From positions 1-64,000 of the forward strand of contig CABXSO010000001.1 in NCBI GenBank assembly GCA_902514945.1: DNA of 64,000 nt, in the 5' to 3' direction. A program made the translations under genes and the position numbers. The notes under the pieces were generated by a model, which saw nothing but the letters and a program-made list of their open reading frames with translations, was not told the DNA's origin and made no database searches. This DNA comes from an uncultured Pelagibacteraceae bacterium (GTDB lineage: Bacteria > Pseudomonadota > Alphaproteobacteria > Pelagibacterales > Pelagibacteraceae). The stretch's first letter is position 1; every line of letters starts with the position of its first letter. This document shows positions 1-8,808 of the stretch, piece after piece.

Positions 1-83
1 TTTAATGCTGCAGAAAAAGTTTCGGCATTAGCGTTACTAATTAAAAATATAAAGCTTGTTATTATAATTAAAATTCTGATCAT
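1..83 (-). CDS. Secreted protein of unknown function, N-terminus only
   Basis: This is the first 27 codons of a minus-strand gene that runs off the left edge of the window. The start ATG overlaps the stop of the upstream kinase gene in an ATGA arrangement, so the two are probably translated together. The visible residues form a classical signal peptide: a short positive start (MIR), a hydrophobic core (ILIIITSFIFLIS) and an ANA|E signal-peptidase-I site after residue 20. The product is therefore predicted to be exported to the periplasm. The mature part is too short (ETFSAAL) to identify a family. Confidence 0.65.
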   Translation of the reverse strand, partial: MIRILIIITSFIFLISNANAETFSAAL

Positions 84-1003
84 TTCTTTTTATATACAGC
101 AGATTTAATTTGATGGTTACTATTTAAATTAAATATTACTGACGCATACTTAGGCATATTTCTAAACATGTTTTGGGTTATTCTTTGATAAGTTTGCATA
201 AAATTTAACACATCTTCCCTGCTCATTATTTTCGATTTAACTTTACTTTTCACCCAAAGTTTTCTCTCTTGTTTTAATCTCCATTTTTGTAATAAACTAA
301 AATTTTTTGCTTTAAGGTAAATTAAACAATTTAATTGCGAGTATAAGTTTTTGTACTTTGATTTGAGTTGATGGTTAACATGTTTTCTCCAAATTTTTTT
401 TTGGTCTTTTGCTCTTTCCAATGGATTTATTGCTTTATTTAAAGTGGTATTTTTTTCAGATTTTGCCCCAACACACCAGCCCTCAAAAATGATTACATCT
501 GGTCTCTTCTTTAAATCATACCATTTTTTTTTATTATACCTGTCATCAATAGATTTATTGAATGTTGGTAATCTTAATCTTTTAAATTTCTTACTTTTTG
601 ACTTTCTAAAAAAATTTAACATCATATTTATATCATGTGTTCCAGGAACTCCTCTTGTTAAAAGCATAGGATGAACTCTTTTTGATAAGTTTATTCGCTC
701 TTTTCTTGTTTTATAAAAGTCATCTATTGAAATCCTAAAAACATTTAATTTAAAGTATTTAGTCAAAATAATTCTGATTAAAGAGCTAATCGTAGTTTTA
801 CCAGTTCCTTGACCACCTGCTAAACCCACAAAATAAGGTCCTTTTTTATTAGCTTTTTTATTAATCCAAAAACACAATGGAATTAAGAAAGACTTAATCA
901 TTCTTTCCTTATTCTTAAATTTATCAGCTTTTGTTTCTTGAGACTTAATGAATTTTAAACAATCTTTTTTTACTCTTCCAAAGCATAAACTAAATTGTTG
1001 CAT
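80..1003 (-). CDS. P-loop kinase, D-glycerate 3-kinase-like
   Basis: A 307-residue nucleoside/sugar kinase of the phosphoribulokinase/uridine kinase superfamily. A Walker A P-loop (GGQGTGKT) is at about residues 63-70, an acidic SIDDFY motif at 92-97, a conserved RGVPGTHD segment at 117-124 and a VIIFEGWCVG Walker-B-like strand at 170-179. This order matches plant-type glycerate kinase and yeast Tda10 relatives, which phosphorylate D-glycerate to 3-phosphoglycerate. The substrate is an inference from family resemblance. The first 55 residues are basic and less conserved. It overlaps the following secreted-protein gene by four bases, and the GFA-family gene lies just upstream on the same strand. 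Confidence 0.7.
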   Translation of the reverse strand: MQQFSLCFGRVKKDCLKFIKSQETKADKFKNKERMIKSFLIPLCFWINKKANKKGPYFVGLAGGQGTGKTTISSLIRIILTKYFKLNVFRISIDDFYKTRKERINLSKRVHPMLLTRGVPGTHDINMMLNFFRKSKSKKFKRLRLPTFNKSIDDRYNKKKWYDLKKRPDVIIFEGWCVGAKSEKNTTLNKAINPLERAKDQKKIWRKHVNHQLKSKYKNLYSQLNCLIYLKAKNFSLLQKWRLKQERKLWVKSKVKSKIMSREDVLNFMQTYQRITQNMFRNMPKYASVIFNLNSNHQIKSAVYKKK

Positions 1004-1008
1004 GAAAA

Positions 1009-1371
1009 TTATTTTTTATCTAATGGATGATTTTGACCATCGTTTACTGGGACTTCTTTTATGTCAAAAGTATTTATTTCATCAATACATCCAACATTAA
1101 ATCCTGTCATTGCTGGGTTAATCCTTGGATTGTGATGAGTATAAATCCCACAATCAGAACAAAAGTAATGTTTGGCAACTTTTGAATGAAATTGATAAAG
1201 TTTTAATTTTTCTTCTCCTTTGGTAATTTTAAAATCTTCATTTTTTACCATCGACATGATTGCTCCTTTTCTTTTACAAATAGAACAATTACATTTTATT
1301 ACTTTAGCTAAATCTCCATCTAAATTAATTTCTGCTTCGACGGCTCCACAATGACAAATTAATTTTTTCAT
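1009..1371 (-). CDS. GFA (glutathione-dependent formaldehyde-activating-like) family protein
   Basis: A small zinc-binding protein of the GFA/CENP-V fold. The cysteine motifs appear in the usual order: CHCGAVEAE near the start, CNCSICKRKG after about 25 residues, then HYFCSDCGIYTHH. Family members bind zinc and sometimes small thiol adducts, and the real substrate of most bacterial members is unknown. I chose the ATG at 1371 because the family begins right at the MKKLICHCGAVE segment. An in-frame ATG at 1410 would add 13 unrelated residues and push into the shared promoter region with umuD. Five bases separate it from the kinase gene downstream, suggesting co-transcription. Confidence 0.75.
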   Translation of the reverse strand: MKKLICHCGAVEAEINLDGDLAKVIKCNCSICKRKGAIMSMVKNEDFKITKGEEKLKLYQFHSKVAKHYFCSDCGIYTHHNPRINPAMTGFNVGCIDEINTFDIKEVPVNDGQNHPLDKK

Positions 1372-1432
1372 TTGATAATTTAAACTATCCTTGGTTGAAG
1401 TTATCCACAAGCATACAAAATATAGTTTTGAT

Positions 1433-1481
1433 GTTCACGTTTTGATTCACTTTTGATTCAATTACGGACTCGAAATACAAT
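1433..1481 (+). promoter_or_regulatory. umuDC promoter with 11-base direct repeat (candidate SOS-type operator)
   Basis: A sigma70-like promoter is visible: -35 TTGATT at 1453-1458, a 17-base spacer, and -10 TACAAT at 1476-1481, predicting a start near 1488 and a leader of about 14 bases. The decamer TTTTGATTCA occurs twice in tandem with an 11-base period (1441-1450 and 1452-1461), and the second copy covers the -35. This gives ATTC-N7-ATTC at 1445-1459, one base per half-site away from the alphaproteobacterial LexA pattern GTTC-N7-GTTC. A true GTTC sits at 1433-1436. The promoter call is from sequence; binding by LexA is inference. Confidence 0.5.
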
Positions 1482-1501
1482 CTCTTGCGTGTACTGTATA
1501 A

Positions 1502-1927
1502 ATGGGCTATAAATTAGAACAAAACAAGAACATGAAACTAACTATTCCCTATTACCTACATAAAGCTGGCGCTGGTTTTCCCTCACCTGCCACTGATTAT
1601 ATCGAAGAAGATATCGATCTAAACATGCATTTAATCAAAAACGTTCCAGCTACTTTTATTATCAGAGTTCAGGGAAAATCCATGGTAGATGTTGGTATTA
1701 ATGATGGAGATCTATTAGTTGTCGATAAAAGCTTAAAACCAAAAAACTTTTCAACTGTTATTGCAAATGTTCATGATGAGCTCGTGGTTAAAACTTTAGT
1801 TCAAGAAAGAGATAAAAAATTTCTATCATCTGGTTCTAAAGATTTTTCCAATAGAATTTTAATTAATGAAGAAGAAGATGTTTTTATCTGGGGGGTTGTG
1901 ACTTATGTCATCCATTCTACGTACTAA
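1502..1927 (+). CDS. umuD: DNA polymerase V subunit UmuD (self-cleaving)
   Basis: A 141-residue LexA-fold S24 peptidase that matches UmuD. The cleavage site is A24-G25, followed by the family hallmark GFPSPATDY. The nucleophile Ser60 (GKSMVD) and the general base Lys97 (LVVKTL) fall at exactly the numbering of the E. coli protein, which supports the ATG at 1502 over the in-frame Met at residue 11. RecA-stimulated self-cleavage gives UmuD', which joins UmuC to form polymerase V for translesion synthesis. The gene overlaps umuC by 23 bases, so the two are co-translated. The leader is short and lacks a clear Shine-Dalgarno. Confidence 0.93.
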   Translation: MGYKLEQNKNMKLTIPYYLHKAGAGFPSPATDYIEEDIDLNMHLIKNVPATFIIRVQGKSMVDVGINDGDLLVVDKSLKPKNFSTVIANVHDELVVKTLVQERDKKFLSSGSKDFSNRILINEEEDVFIWGVVTYVIHSTY

Positions 1928-3185
1928 AAAAATAGGCTTAGTTGATTGTAATTCTTTTTACGTTTCATGTGAAAGATTATTCAATCCAAGAATAAGAAAA
2001 AAACCTGTGGTTGTTTTATCTAATAATGATGGTTGTATAATTTCTAGGTCCAATGAAGCAAAAGCTTTGGGAATTAAAATGGGTGAACCTTATTTTAAAG
2101 CAAAAGATATTATCGTTAAAAATAAAGTTGAAGTTTTTTCATCAAACTATTCTTTATATGGAGATTTATCTAGAAGGGTAATGAGAACACTTAAAAGATT
2201 TAATACTGAAATAGAAGTTTACTCAATTGATGAAGCATTTATAGATTTGTCTAACTTTCTAGATACTGATGTTGAAAAGGTTGGGAGAGAAATTAGAGAA
2301 ACAGTTTTACAATGGACAGGTATTCCAACTAGTATTGGAATTGCTAAAACTAAGACTTTAAGCAAAGTTGCAAATCATATTGCAAAGAAAAAACAATCAG
2401 GTGTTACCAGTTTAATTGGTATTGAAAGCTTAGACCCTATTTTAGAAAAAGTTGAGATTAATGATGTGTGGGGCGTTGGCAGACAACTTACAAAATTTTA
2501 TCAAAAGAATGGAATTTATAATGCAAAGCAACTTAAAAATAAATCTAATACATGGATCAAAAAATGTTCCAATGTTTTAAGTTCTAGGACTGCAATGGAA
2601 CTTAGGGGAGTGCCATGTATTGGTTTAGAGACAACACAAACAAAAAGAAAGAGCTGTGTAGTTTCAAGATCATTTGGAAAAAGAATTGAAAAATTTCAAG
2701 AATTAAAAGAAGCGGTTGCAAACTATTGTTTAAACGCATCTGAGAAAATTAGATCAGAGTCTTTAGTTGCAAAAGCAATTACAGTTTTTGTCAGAACTAG
2801 TCCTTTTCAAAGAGAATATGGTTATTATTCAAATGCAAAGACAATTGATTTTCCAATTGCAACAAATAATAGTATTGAAACTGTTAAAACTGCAATTTCG
2901 ATTTTAGAAAGTATTTTCAAAAATGGATATCGATACCAGAAAGCAGGTGTTATGCTTACAGGATTACGTAATGATGATGGGAGAAAAAATTTGTTTTCAT
3001 CAGAAAAAGACGAAAAAATAAAAACTTTAATGCAATCAATTGACAATACCAACTATAGATATGGAAGATCTACACTAAGTCTTGCAAGCGCAGGTGTTCA
3101 TAAAAAATGGAATATGAGAAGACAGTATTCTTCTAAGATAGATACAGCTGATTTTTATTGTCTACCAACAATTAGAGCTATCTAA
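1905..3185 (+). CDS. umuC: DNA polymerase V catalytic subunit UmuC (Y-family)
   Basis: A Y-family translesion polymerase of 426 residues, close to the 422 of E. coli UmuC. The first metal ligand is Asp14 in VDCNSFYVSCERLF, and the second catalytic pair Asp109-Glu110 lies in YSIDEAF. The VVVLSNNDGCIISRS segment of the palm/fingers and the VWGVGR helix-hairpin-helix region near residue 185 are also present. The C-terminal 200 residues match the UmuC-specific little finger and tail (DUF4113-like region). It overlaps umuD and is expected to act as UmuD'2C at stalled forks with RecA. The gene is complete, with no frameshift. Confidence 0.95.
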   Translation: MSSILRTKKIGLVDCNSFYVSCERLFNPRIRKKPVVVLSNNDGCIISRSNEAKALGIKMGEPYFKAKDIIVKNKVEVFSSNYSLYGDLSRRVMRTLKRFNTEIEVYSIDEAFIDLSNFLDTDVEKVGREIRETVLQWTGIPTSIGIAKTKTLSKVANHIAKKKQSGVTSLIGIESLDPILEKVEINDVWGVGRQLTKFYQKNGIYNAKQLKNKSNTWIKKCSNVLSSRTAMELRGVPCIGLETTQTKRKSCVVSRSFGKRIEKFQELKEAVANYCLNASEKIRSESLVAKAITVFVRTSPFQREYGYYSNAKTIDFPIATNNSIETVKTAISILESIFKNGYRYQKAGVMLTGLRNDDGRKNLFSSEKDEKIKTLMQSIDNTNYRYGRSTLSLASAGVHKKWNMRRQYSSKIDTADFYCLPTIRAI

Positions 3186-3196
3186 AAAAAACACTA

Positions 3197-5884
3197 TCAA
3201 CCAGTATTTTTCATTGCAGCTGAAATACCAGCTATTGAGGTTAGCAAAGCGTCATTTAGATACTGTTTATTTTTAGGGTTTTTATTGACTTGAAGTTTTT
3301 TAATCACGGTAGGTTGAATAATATTTAATACCTCAGAGTATATACTTCTAGCGATAATTGGAGATCTAAATTGTTTTCTAATAACAGCAATCTCTTTAGG
3401 TGTAATTTTCTTATTCAATTTTTTAATAACATCAAATTGAAATCTAAGTTTCTTTCCAACTCTCTTTAAACTATCGTCTGCTAAATATTCTTCGTATATT
3501 TTTGATATTTCAGGATCAGCTTTTGCAATGACCATGTCTAGCGTATCAAGCATAGAATTAAAAAATGGCCAATTTTTCTCCATGTCCAATAAGGTTCTTC
3601 TAAATTTGTTTATATAAGAGTATCTTAAGGCCTCAGCACTTCCTAGCCATGCTGGAAGCATAAGTCTAATTTGTGTCCAGGCAAAAACCCAGGGTATTGC
3701 TCTTAAACTTTTTATATTATCAATATTTTTTCTTTTTGATGGTCTCGAGCCTATTGAAAGTTTTCCAAGCGCCTTGTGAGGAGTGACTGTTTCAAAGTAT
3801 TTAATAAATTCTGAACTTTGATTTATATTTTTTCTATAAGAGCTTTTAGATATATCTGACATTTTTTCGATAAGGTTTCTCCAATTATTTTTTGGGGACG
3901 GTGGTGGATTTAGAGTAGCTTCAGTTACAGCACCTATATAGCTACACAAATTATAATTAGCTAAGGGCTCATAGCCATATTTTTGCTGAATAACTTCACC
4001 TTGATCAGTAATTCTAATTTTACCGTTAACAGAGTTTGGAGGCAAAGATCTGAGAGTTGCTTGTATTGGACCGCCACCTCTTCCTGCAGATCCGCCTCGG
4101 CCATGAAAAAAAATTACATCTATTTTAAATTTCTTTGCTAAGCTGACTATTTCTTCTTGAGCCTTATACTGATGCCAGTTCGCACATATCTTACCAGCGT
4201 CCTTACTGGAGTCCGAATACCCAATCATCACCTCTTGTTTATTATTAATTAATTTTCTGTACCATTTTTGTGAAAATAAAGTTTTCATTATTGATTTTGA
4301 ATTAATAAGATCATCCAAAGTTTCAAATAAGGGAACCACTCTTAATTTATCTTTAATTTTTGCTTCCTTCTGTAAAAACAAAACAGATAATATATCAGAG
4401 GCTGAAGTTGTCATTGATATAACATATGCCCCTAAACTTTCACTCGGTTCATCAGCTAGAATTTTAAAAGTAGACCAAACCTCTTTATTTTCTTTATTTC
4501 TTATTTGTAAATCATTTATTTGATTTTTTTTTGAAAGTATTTGTTCTTTTAAGAATTCTATTCTTTTATCTTCACTAAATTTTAAATAACTTTTATTATA
4601 TCTTTTTTTTACAAACTCGTTTATCAATTGACTGTGTCTAGAAGACTCTTGCCTGATATCTAATCTTGCTAAATTAATACCAAAACATTTAGCCCTTCTC
4701 ATCAAATCTAACAATTCACCACTAGCTATATTTTCGTTTTGATTCTGCTCAAGAGACTCTCTTACTACTCTTAATGGTTTTAATATTTCTTCACGAGAAC
4801 TTATTAATTCTTTATGATTTAAAGGTTTTTTATTGACTAAATGTTGTTCGATAGATCTATGAGTTAATCGAATTTTATCTCTTAAAGGTCTTAAAAAAAC
4901 TCTATAAGGCTCAAATGATTTTCCAACTTTTTTTTGGATTTTTTTGGAGCATTTTTTCATAGAGTAAGACCTTATTATTTTTGTAAGAGCTTTCTCATAT
5001 AGTTTTGCAGCTTCCCATCTAGATAATAAAATTACTTTTCTTGTAACATCAGCAGTTACATTGGGATTACCATCTCGATCACCCCCCATCCATGAACCAA
5101 ATACTATTGGGTTAAAATTTTTTGGTAAATTTTTACCCATATTTTTTATAAATATAGAGTTTAATTTTCTGTATACTTTTGGAACTGTATCCCACAAACT
5201 ATCTTCAATTATAGCGAGTCCCCACCTAGCTTCATCAAAGGGCGATGGTCTTACTCTTTTTAAATCATCCGTATTCCAAATAACTGTCAATTCATCAAAA
5301 AGTTCTTTATCGAGTGTTTTCAATTTTGATGGAAAATTTTTTAACAACTCCCTTTGCTCAAGTATTTCAATAATCCTATGATGCTTTTGAATTAAAGTTC
5401 TTCTTTTGACCTCAGTAGGATGGGCAGTCAAAACTATACCGATATTTAAATTTTTAGCTAAATTATAAATTTTATTTTTTGAAATATCTTTTTTCCTAAA
5501 TAAATCTTCAAAAATTTCTTCAATAAATAAATTCTGTTTATTTGATTTTTTTTTGTTGTTTTCATATTGATTCAAGCTTCTGGAGGCATCAACTAATTCT
5601 GCTAAATTTATGAAATTCATAAAATGTGAAAATGCTCTTGTTAATTTAAAAGTATTTTGTGGATTAATTTTTTTTATGGCGGCAATGACTTTACTATTCA
5701 ATTTTTTTTGATTAGGATTTTTTTTGTTTACTTTTGATAATTTTCTAACATTTTCTACTAAATCAAAAAACTTTGAACCCTCCTGAGTAGCTATTACTTT
5801 TCCGAGTGTATCTCCTAAGTATTTTACATCTTCTCTTAGAAGTTTTGTTGGAATTCTCTCATAATATAGATCTTTTTTTTTCAT
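3197..5884 (-). CDS. ppc: Phosphoenolpyruvate carboxylase
   Basis: Carboxylates PEP with bicarbonate to oxaloacetate, an anaplerotic entry to the TCA cycle. At 895 residues it has the length of bacterial Ppc. Diagnostic motifs are intact: LTAHPTEVKRR with the catalytic His155, GSWMGGDRDGNP at 264-275, VMIGYSDSSKDAG at 553-565, and the mobile glycine loop HGRGGSAGRGGGP at 595-607. The C-terminus ends in the invariant NTG needed to close the active site. The stop is 11 bases from the stop of umuC, transcribed convergently. It lies directly downstream of two glycosyltransferase genes whose last one ends at its start (ATGA overlap), implying shared transcription. Confidence 0.97.
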   Translation of the reverse strand: MKKKDLYYERIPTKLLREDVKYLGDTLGKVIATQEGSKFFDLVENVRKLSKVNKKNPNQKKLNSKVIAAIKKINPQNTFKLTRAFSHFMNFINLAELVDASRSLNQYENNKKKSNKQNLFIEEIFEDLFRKKDISKNKIYNLAKNLNIGIVLTAHPTEVKRRTLIQKHHRIIEILEQRELLKNFPSKLKTLDKELFDELTVIWNTDDLKRVRPSPFDEARWGLAIIEDSLWDTVPKVYRKLNSIFIKNMGKNLPKNFNPIVFGSWMGGDRDGNPNVTADVTRKVILLSRWEAAKLYEKALTKIIRSYSMKKCSKKIQKKVGKSFEPYRVFLRPLRDKIRLTHRSIEQHLVNKKPLNHKELISSREEILKPLRVVRESLEQNQNENIASGELLDLMRRAKCFGINLARLDIRQESSRHSQLINEFVKKRYNKSYLKFSEDKRIEFLKEQILSKKNQINDLQIRNKENKEVWSTFKILADEPSESLGAYVISMTTSASDILSVLFLQKEAKIKDKLRVVPLFETLDDLINSKSIMKTLFSQKWYRKLINNKQEVMIGYSDSSKDAGKICANWHQYKAQEEIVSLAKKFKIDVIFFHGRGGSAGRGGGPIQATLRSLPPNSVNGKIRITDQGEVIQQKYGYEPLANYNLCSYIGAVTEATLNPPPSPKNNWRNLIEKMSDISKSSYRKNINQSSEFIKYFETVTPHKALGKLSIGSRPSKRKNIDNIKSLRAIPWVFAWTQIRLMLPAWLGSAEALRYSYINKFRRTLLDMEKNWPFFNSMLDTLDMVIAKADPEISKIYEEYLADDSLKRVGKKLRFQFDVIKKLNKKITPKEIAVIRKQFRSPIIARSIYSEVLNIIQPTVIKKLQVNKNPKNKQYLNDALLTSIAGISAAMKNTG

Positions 5885-6750
5885 TTTATTTTTTCAATAT
5901 CTTTTATTTGACTTAAAGAGTTTTTGAATTCCTCCATATTTTCTCTTAGTGCCAAATTTGAAACTGAGTAGACAGCTATTAGCAATAAAATCAAAGGTAT
6001 TGAGGTGATTATGGAAGCATTACTTTTTATCAGCAAAATATATATGATAATGAAGAACGCTGAACGAATAAGAAAAGTTTTTCTAAAAACACTTATAATT
6101 GCTAGTGAATGTTTAATTAAATTTATAAAACTCATTTTAGATGGCCCATAATATCTTGCTCCTCTTACTGAAGGAAGTGGTGTTAAATTGTCATGAACTT
6201 TTTTTAGTGAACCAGAAAAACTATTCCAGGTAGCTTTCTCATTAACTAATTTCTCAACAGTTGATTTTGGAAGGCAAGTATAGTTACCAAACTTTATTGA
6301 CTTACCTGTAAAGCTTAATGTTATTATTTTATGAAGCTGATAACAAATTTTAAATACTGTATTTTCGGATCTTCTAACTCTTTCTCCCACAAATGTTTTT
6401 CCTTTAAAGTTTTTTGCTTGATCTAAAAAATTTTTTATTTCCTCTGGTCTATCTTCACCATCCCCATCCATTGGAATAACATAGTCAAAATCCTCTTTTT
6501 CAAAAGTATATTTTAAACCTGAAGCAATAGATCTTGCATGTCCTTGGTTTTTTTTCATATTAAGAATCTTAATTGAGTCAATATTTCCCAAATTTTTTTC
6601 ATAATCTAGAGTGTCATGATTAGAAGCATCGTTAATAATAATTACGGAAATTTTAAATTCTTTATTAAGATCGAGACTATTTATTTCATCTAATAGTTTA
6701 AAAGTAGACTTCCAATCATTATAGACAGGGATTAATATCTTAATATTCAT
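5881..6750 (-). CDS. Family 2 glycosyltransferase with C-terminal membrane segment
   Basis: A GT-A fold transferase of the GT2 family. The N-terminus begins with the typical strand MNIKILIPVYNDW; the nucleotide-binding NDAS and the metal-binding MDGDGED (DxD) are both present. About 60 residues near the C-terminus are strongly hydrophobic, suggesting one or two membrane helices like polyprenyl-phosphate sugar transferases. The lipid acceptor is inferred, not shown. I chose the ATG at 6750 because the GT2 fold starts there; the upstream ATG at 6789 would overlap the preceding gene. It overlaps ppc by four bases and follows a GT39-like gene, so the pair probably builds a cell-envelope glycan. 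Confidence 0.75.
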   Translation of the reverse strand: MNIKILIPVYNDWKSTFKLLDEINSLDLNKEFKISVIIINDASNHDTLDYEKNLGNIDSIKILNMKKNQGHARSIASGLKYTFEKEDFDYVIPMDGDGEDRPEEIKNFLDQAKNFKGKTFVGERVRRSENTVFKICYQLHKIITLSFTGKSIKFGNYTCLPKSTVEKLVNEKATWNSFSGSLKKVHDNLTPLPSVRGARYYGPSKMSFINLIKHSLAIISVFRKTFLIRSAFFIIIYILLIKSNASIITSIPLILLLIAVYSVSNLALRENMEEFKNSLSQIKDIEKIK

Positions 6751-6763
6751 AAAATAATTTTCT

Positions 6764-8086
6764 TTAATATCTTCCCATACATATTTCATCTACGCAGATA
6801 AATTGGGATGAGTTTTTTATTATTTTGTCATTTGTAAATCCCTCCCATACTGGTCTGGATTTAAGATGATATGAAAGATTTCCTGCCTTCCATTCATTTC
6901 CAGTAACAAATTGTATTTCTTTATCAAAGTCTTGGTTCCATATGGCTTGAGTTTTTAGAGCAATTTCCTTTCCAGGATAATCAGTTCTCTTTTCAGTTTT
7001 ATAAATTGACTCATATAAATAGATACTCGGTGATAAGAAGAATAAAAATAAAAAACCATATAAGAATGAACTAATTTTTTTTAAATTGATTTGAGATTTT
7101 AATACATAAATAAACAGTACTCCAAAAAATAAATAAAAAGGTGTCATCCACATTGTTCTGATTTTCGAACCTGTGATTATAGAGGTAAGAAGCATTAAAA
7201 AAATAGGTAAAATATTAATTGTAAATAAAAAAAGTAATTTTTTATCCTGTAAATTAAATCTAAATTTGATTTTTTTAATTAACAACCAAACTAAGAAAAA
7301 AAATGGAATAAGTATCCCTATCTGTTTAGCCATAAATATTAATGGATATTTTATATGATTTATAATGTTTGCATTTTCTAAACCTGTTCTTTGGATTCCA
7401 TATAAAACTGTTATGAAGTTATTTTGATAAAGCCAAATTAAATGTGGAATCAATATGACTGTAAACACTTCTAAAGTAATCAAATATTTGAAATCAAATT
7501 TTTTCTTTTTTTTAAAAAAAATCAAATAAATAAATAACAAATCAATTGAAGCTAACAAATATACAAAAAGATATTTTGACAAAAAGCCTAGCGCCCCAAA
7601 TAACCCAACCAAAAAACAATCTATAAATTTAATATCTTTTGCTGAATAAATCTTCCAAGAAAAATAAACTACCAGTGCCCAAAATGGAAGTTGGCAGACA
7701 TTCACATTAAATTCTGGAGTAGTATAGTTATAAAAATAAACTGAAACTAATAAAAATACAGATAATAAACTTAGCTTAGTATCTCCTAAAATTTCATGTG
7801 CAAATTTGAAAACATAATAAAAAGCAATCCAAACAAATATCTGGCTTAGTAGATAGTAAGCCCAATCTTGAGCACCAAAAATTTGAAAAAATATCTCAGA
7901 AAAAATGGCACTCATTGGTGGATGTTTATTAAATCCCCAATCTAAGTTACTACCCCATGCTAGTGCTTCTATTGTATCTAAAGGTAAATTATTATTTGTT
8001 AATGATGGAACCAATGTCCAAATTATTAAATGAGAAAACAGGAAAATAAAAAAAATATTATTTATATTTCTGTTAAAAACATTCAT
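6764..8086 (-). CDS. ArnT/PMT-like (GT39/GT83) membrane glycosyltransferase
   Basis: A polytopic membrane protein of about 440 residues with a dozen hydrophobic segments and a large C-terminal soluble tail. The first periplasmic loop carries the DTIEALAWGSNLDWGFNKHPP segment typical of dolichyl-phosphate-mannose/ArnT transferases, with the acidic residue used for catalysis in this superfamily. Members transfer a sugar from a polyprenyl phosphate to lipid A, protein or glycan; the acceptor here is unknown. The ATG at 8086 is preferred to the one at 8122, which would extend into the divergent dksA start region. The adjacent GT2 gene could supply the polyprenyl-linked donor. Confidence 0.72.
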   Translation of the reverse strand: MNVFNRNINNIFFIFLFSHLIIWTLVPSLTNNNLPLDTIEALAWGSNLDWGFNKHPPMSAIFSEIFFQIFGAQDWAYYLLSQIFVWIAFYYVFKFAHEILGDTKLSLLSVFLLVSVYFYNYTTPEFNVNVCQLPFWALVVYFSWKIYSAKDIKFIDCFLVGLFGALGFLSKYLFVYLLASIDLLFIYLIFFKKKKKFDFKYLITLEVFTVILIPHLIWLYQNNFITVLYGIQRTGLENANIINHIKYPLIFMAKQIGILIPFFFLVWLLIKKIKFRFNLQDKKLLFLFTINILPIFLMLLTSIITGSKIRTMWMTPFYLFFGVLFIYVLKSQINLKKISSFLYGFLFLFFLSPSIYLYESIYKTEKRTDYPGKEIALKTQAIWNQDFDKEIQFVTGNEWKAGNLSYHLKSRPVWEGFTNDKIIKNSSQFICVDEICMGRY

Positions 8087-8165
8087 AAGCAAATAATTAC
8101 AATAATTAACGTTGCTTGACACCCTTATTCTGCTGAATATACTCCCTCGAATTCAATTTGAAATA

Positions 8166-8690
8166 ATGCCTAAAACAAGCAAAGTAAAAAAGAAGACTTC
8201 TAAAATTAAGAGTAAAACTAAGAGTAAACCTAAAATAAAAGTTATTAGTAAACCAAAGATAGTTGTAAAAACTCCAATCAAAATTTCAAAAAATTATATT
8301 CCCAAGGATAATGAGAAATACATGTGTGAAAAACATAAGGTTTTTTTTAGAATAAAATTGCAAGATTGGCGAAAAGAGCTAGTGAAAGCAAATAATGAAG
8401 CTTTGTATAATGGGAGTATGGACGATAATAGTATTTCCGCAGACATTGTTGATCAAGCAAGTTCGTATACTGACAAAAATGTGGAAATGAAAGCAATCAA
8501 TAGACAAATAAAATTAATATCGGAAATTGATAAAGCTTTAATAAGAATTAAAGACGATACTTATGGTTATTGTCTTGATACAGCTGAGCCTATTGGGTTA
8601 AAAAGACTTATGGCGAGACCGGTAGCAAAGTATACTATTGCTGCACAAGAGAAACATGAAAAGAATGAAAAAGTTCACGCAGATGACTAG
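8166..8690 (+). CDS. dksA: RNA polymerase-binding transcription factor DksA, lysine-rich N-terminus
   Basis: A 174-residue DksA/TraR protein. The coiled-coil domain includes the acidic tip region around MDDNSISADIVDQAS. The C-terminal zinc-finger-like globule reads YGYCLDTAEPIGLKRLMARP, with only one of the usual four cysteines, as in alphaproteobacterial DksA. The first 42 residues contain 17 lysines plus Ser, Thr and Pro and are probably disordered. DksA acts in the RNA polymerase secondary channel with ppGpp to reset transcription of stable RNA and amino-acid genes. The start at 8166 was chosen because the upstream codons from 8112 encode unrelated residues and overlap the divergent gene. 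Two tiny ORFs follow in an overlapping chain. Confidence 0.9.
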   Translation: MPKTSKVKKKTSKIKSKTKSKPKIKVISKPKIVVKTPIKISKNYIPKDNEKYMCEKHKVFFRIKLQDWRKELVKANNEALYNGSMDDNSISADIVDQASSYTDKNVEMKAINRQIKLISEIDKALIRIKDDTYGYCLDTAEPIGLKRLMARPVAKYTIAAQEKHEKNEKVHADD

Positions 8691-8808
8691 AAAAAATAAA
8701 AAAAAGAAAAAAGTCCATAATCCAGTAACTTATTATTTTACGAAAAAGTATATATTTTATTATTATGGTTTTTTTTGGATAATTTTGTTATTTATTGTAT
8801 TTAGTTAA
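8683..8808 (+). CDS. Small membrane protein, 41 residues, unknown
   Basis: An ORF too short for routine gene calling. Its ATG lies inside the last codons of dksA (ATGACTAG, eight-base overlap), so it would be translated by coupling. The product starts MTRKNKKKKKVHNPVTYYF with a strongly basic head and then has one hydrophobic aromatic helix (YIFYYYGFFWIILLFIVFS) that runs to the last residue. This is the form of a single-span inner-membrane microprotein with its positive end in the cytoplasm. I recognise no family. Its stop overlaps the next small ORF as TAATG. Confidence rests on the gapless chain of overlaps. Confidence 0.45.
   Translation: MTRKNKKKKKVHNPVTYYFTKKYIFYYYGFFWIILLFIVFS

Noticed and set aside
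1491-1500. GTACTGTATA directly before umuD, like half of an E. coli LexA box (CTGT-N8-ACAG)
   Set aside because: The second half (ACAG at the right spacing) is absent and alphaproteobacteria do not use that motif; the direct repeat at the -35 is a better candidate.
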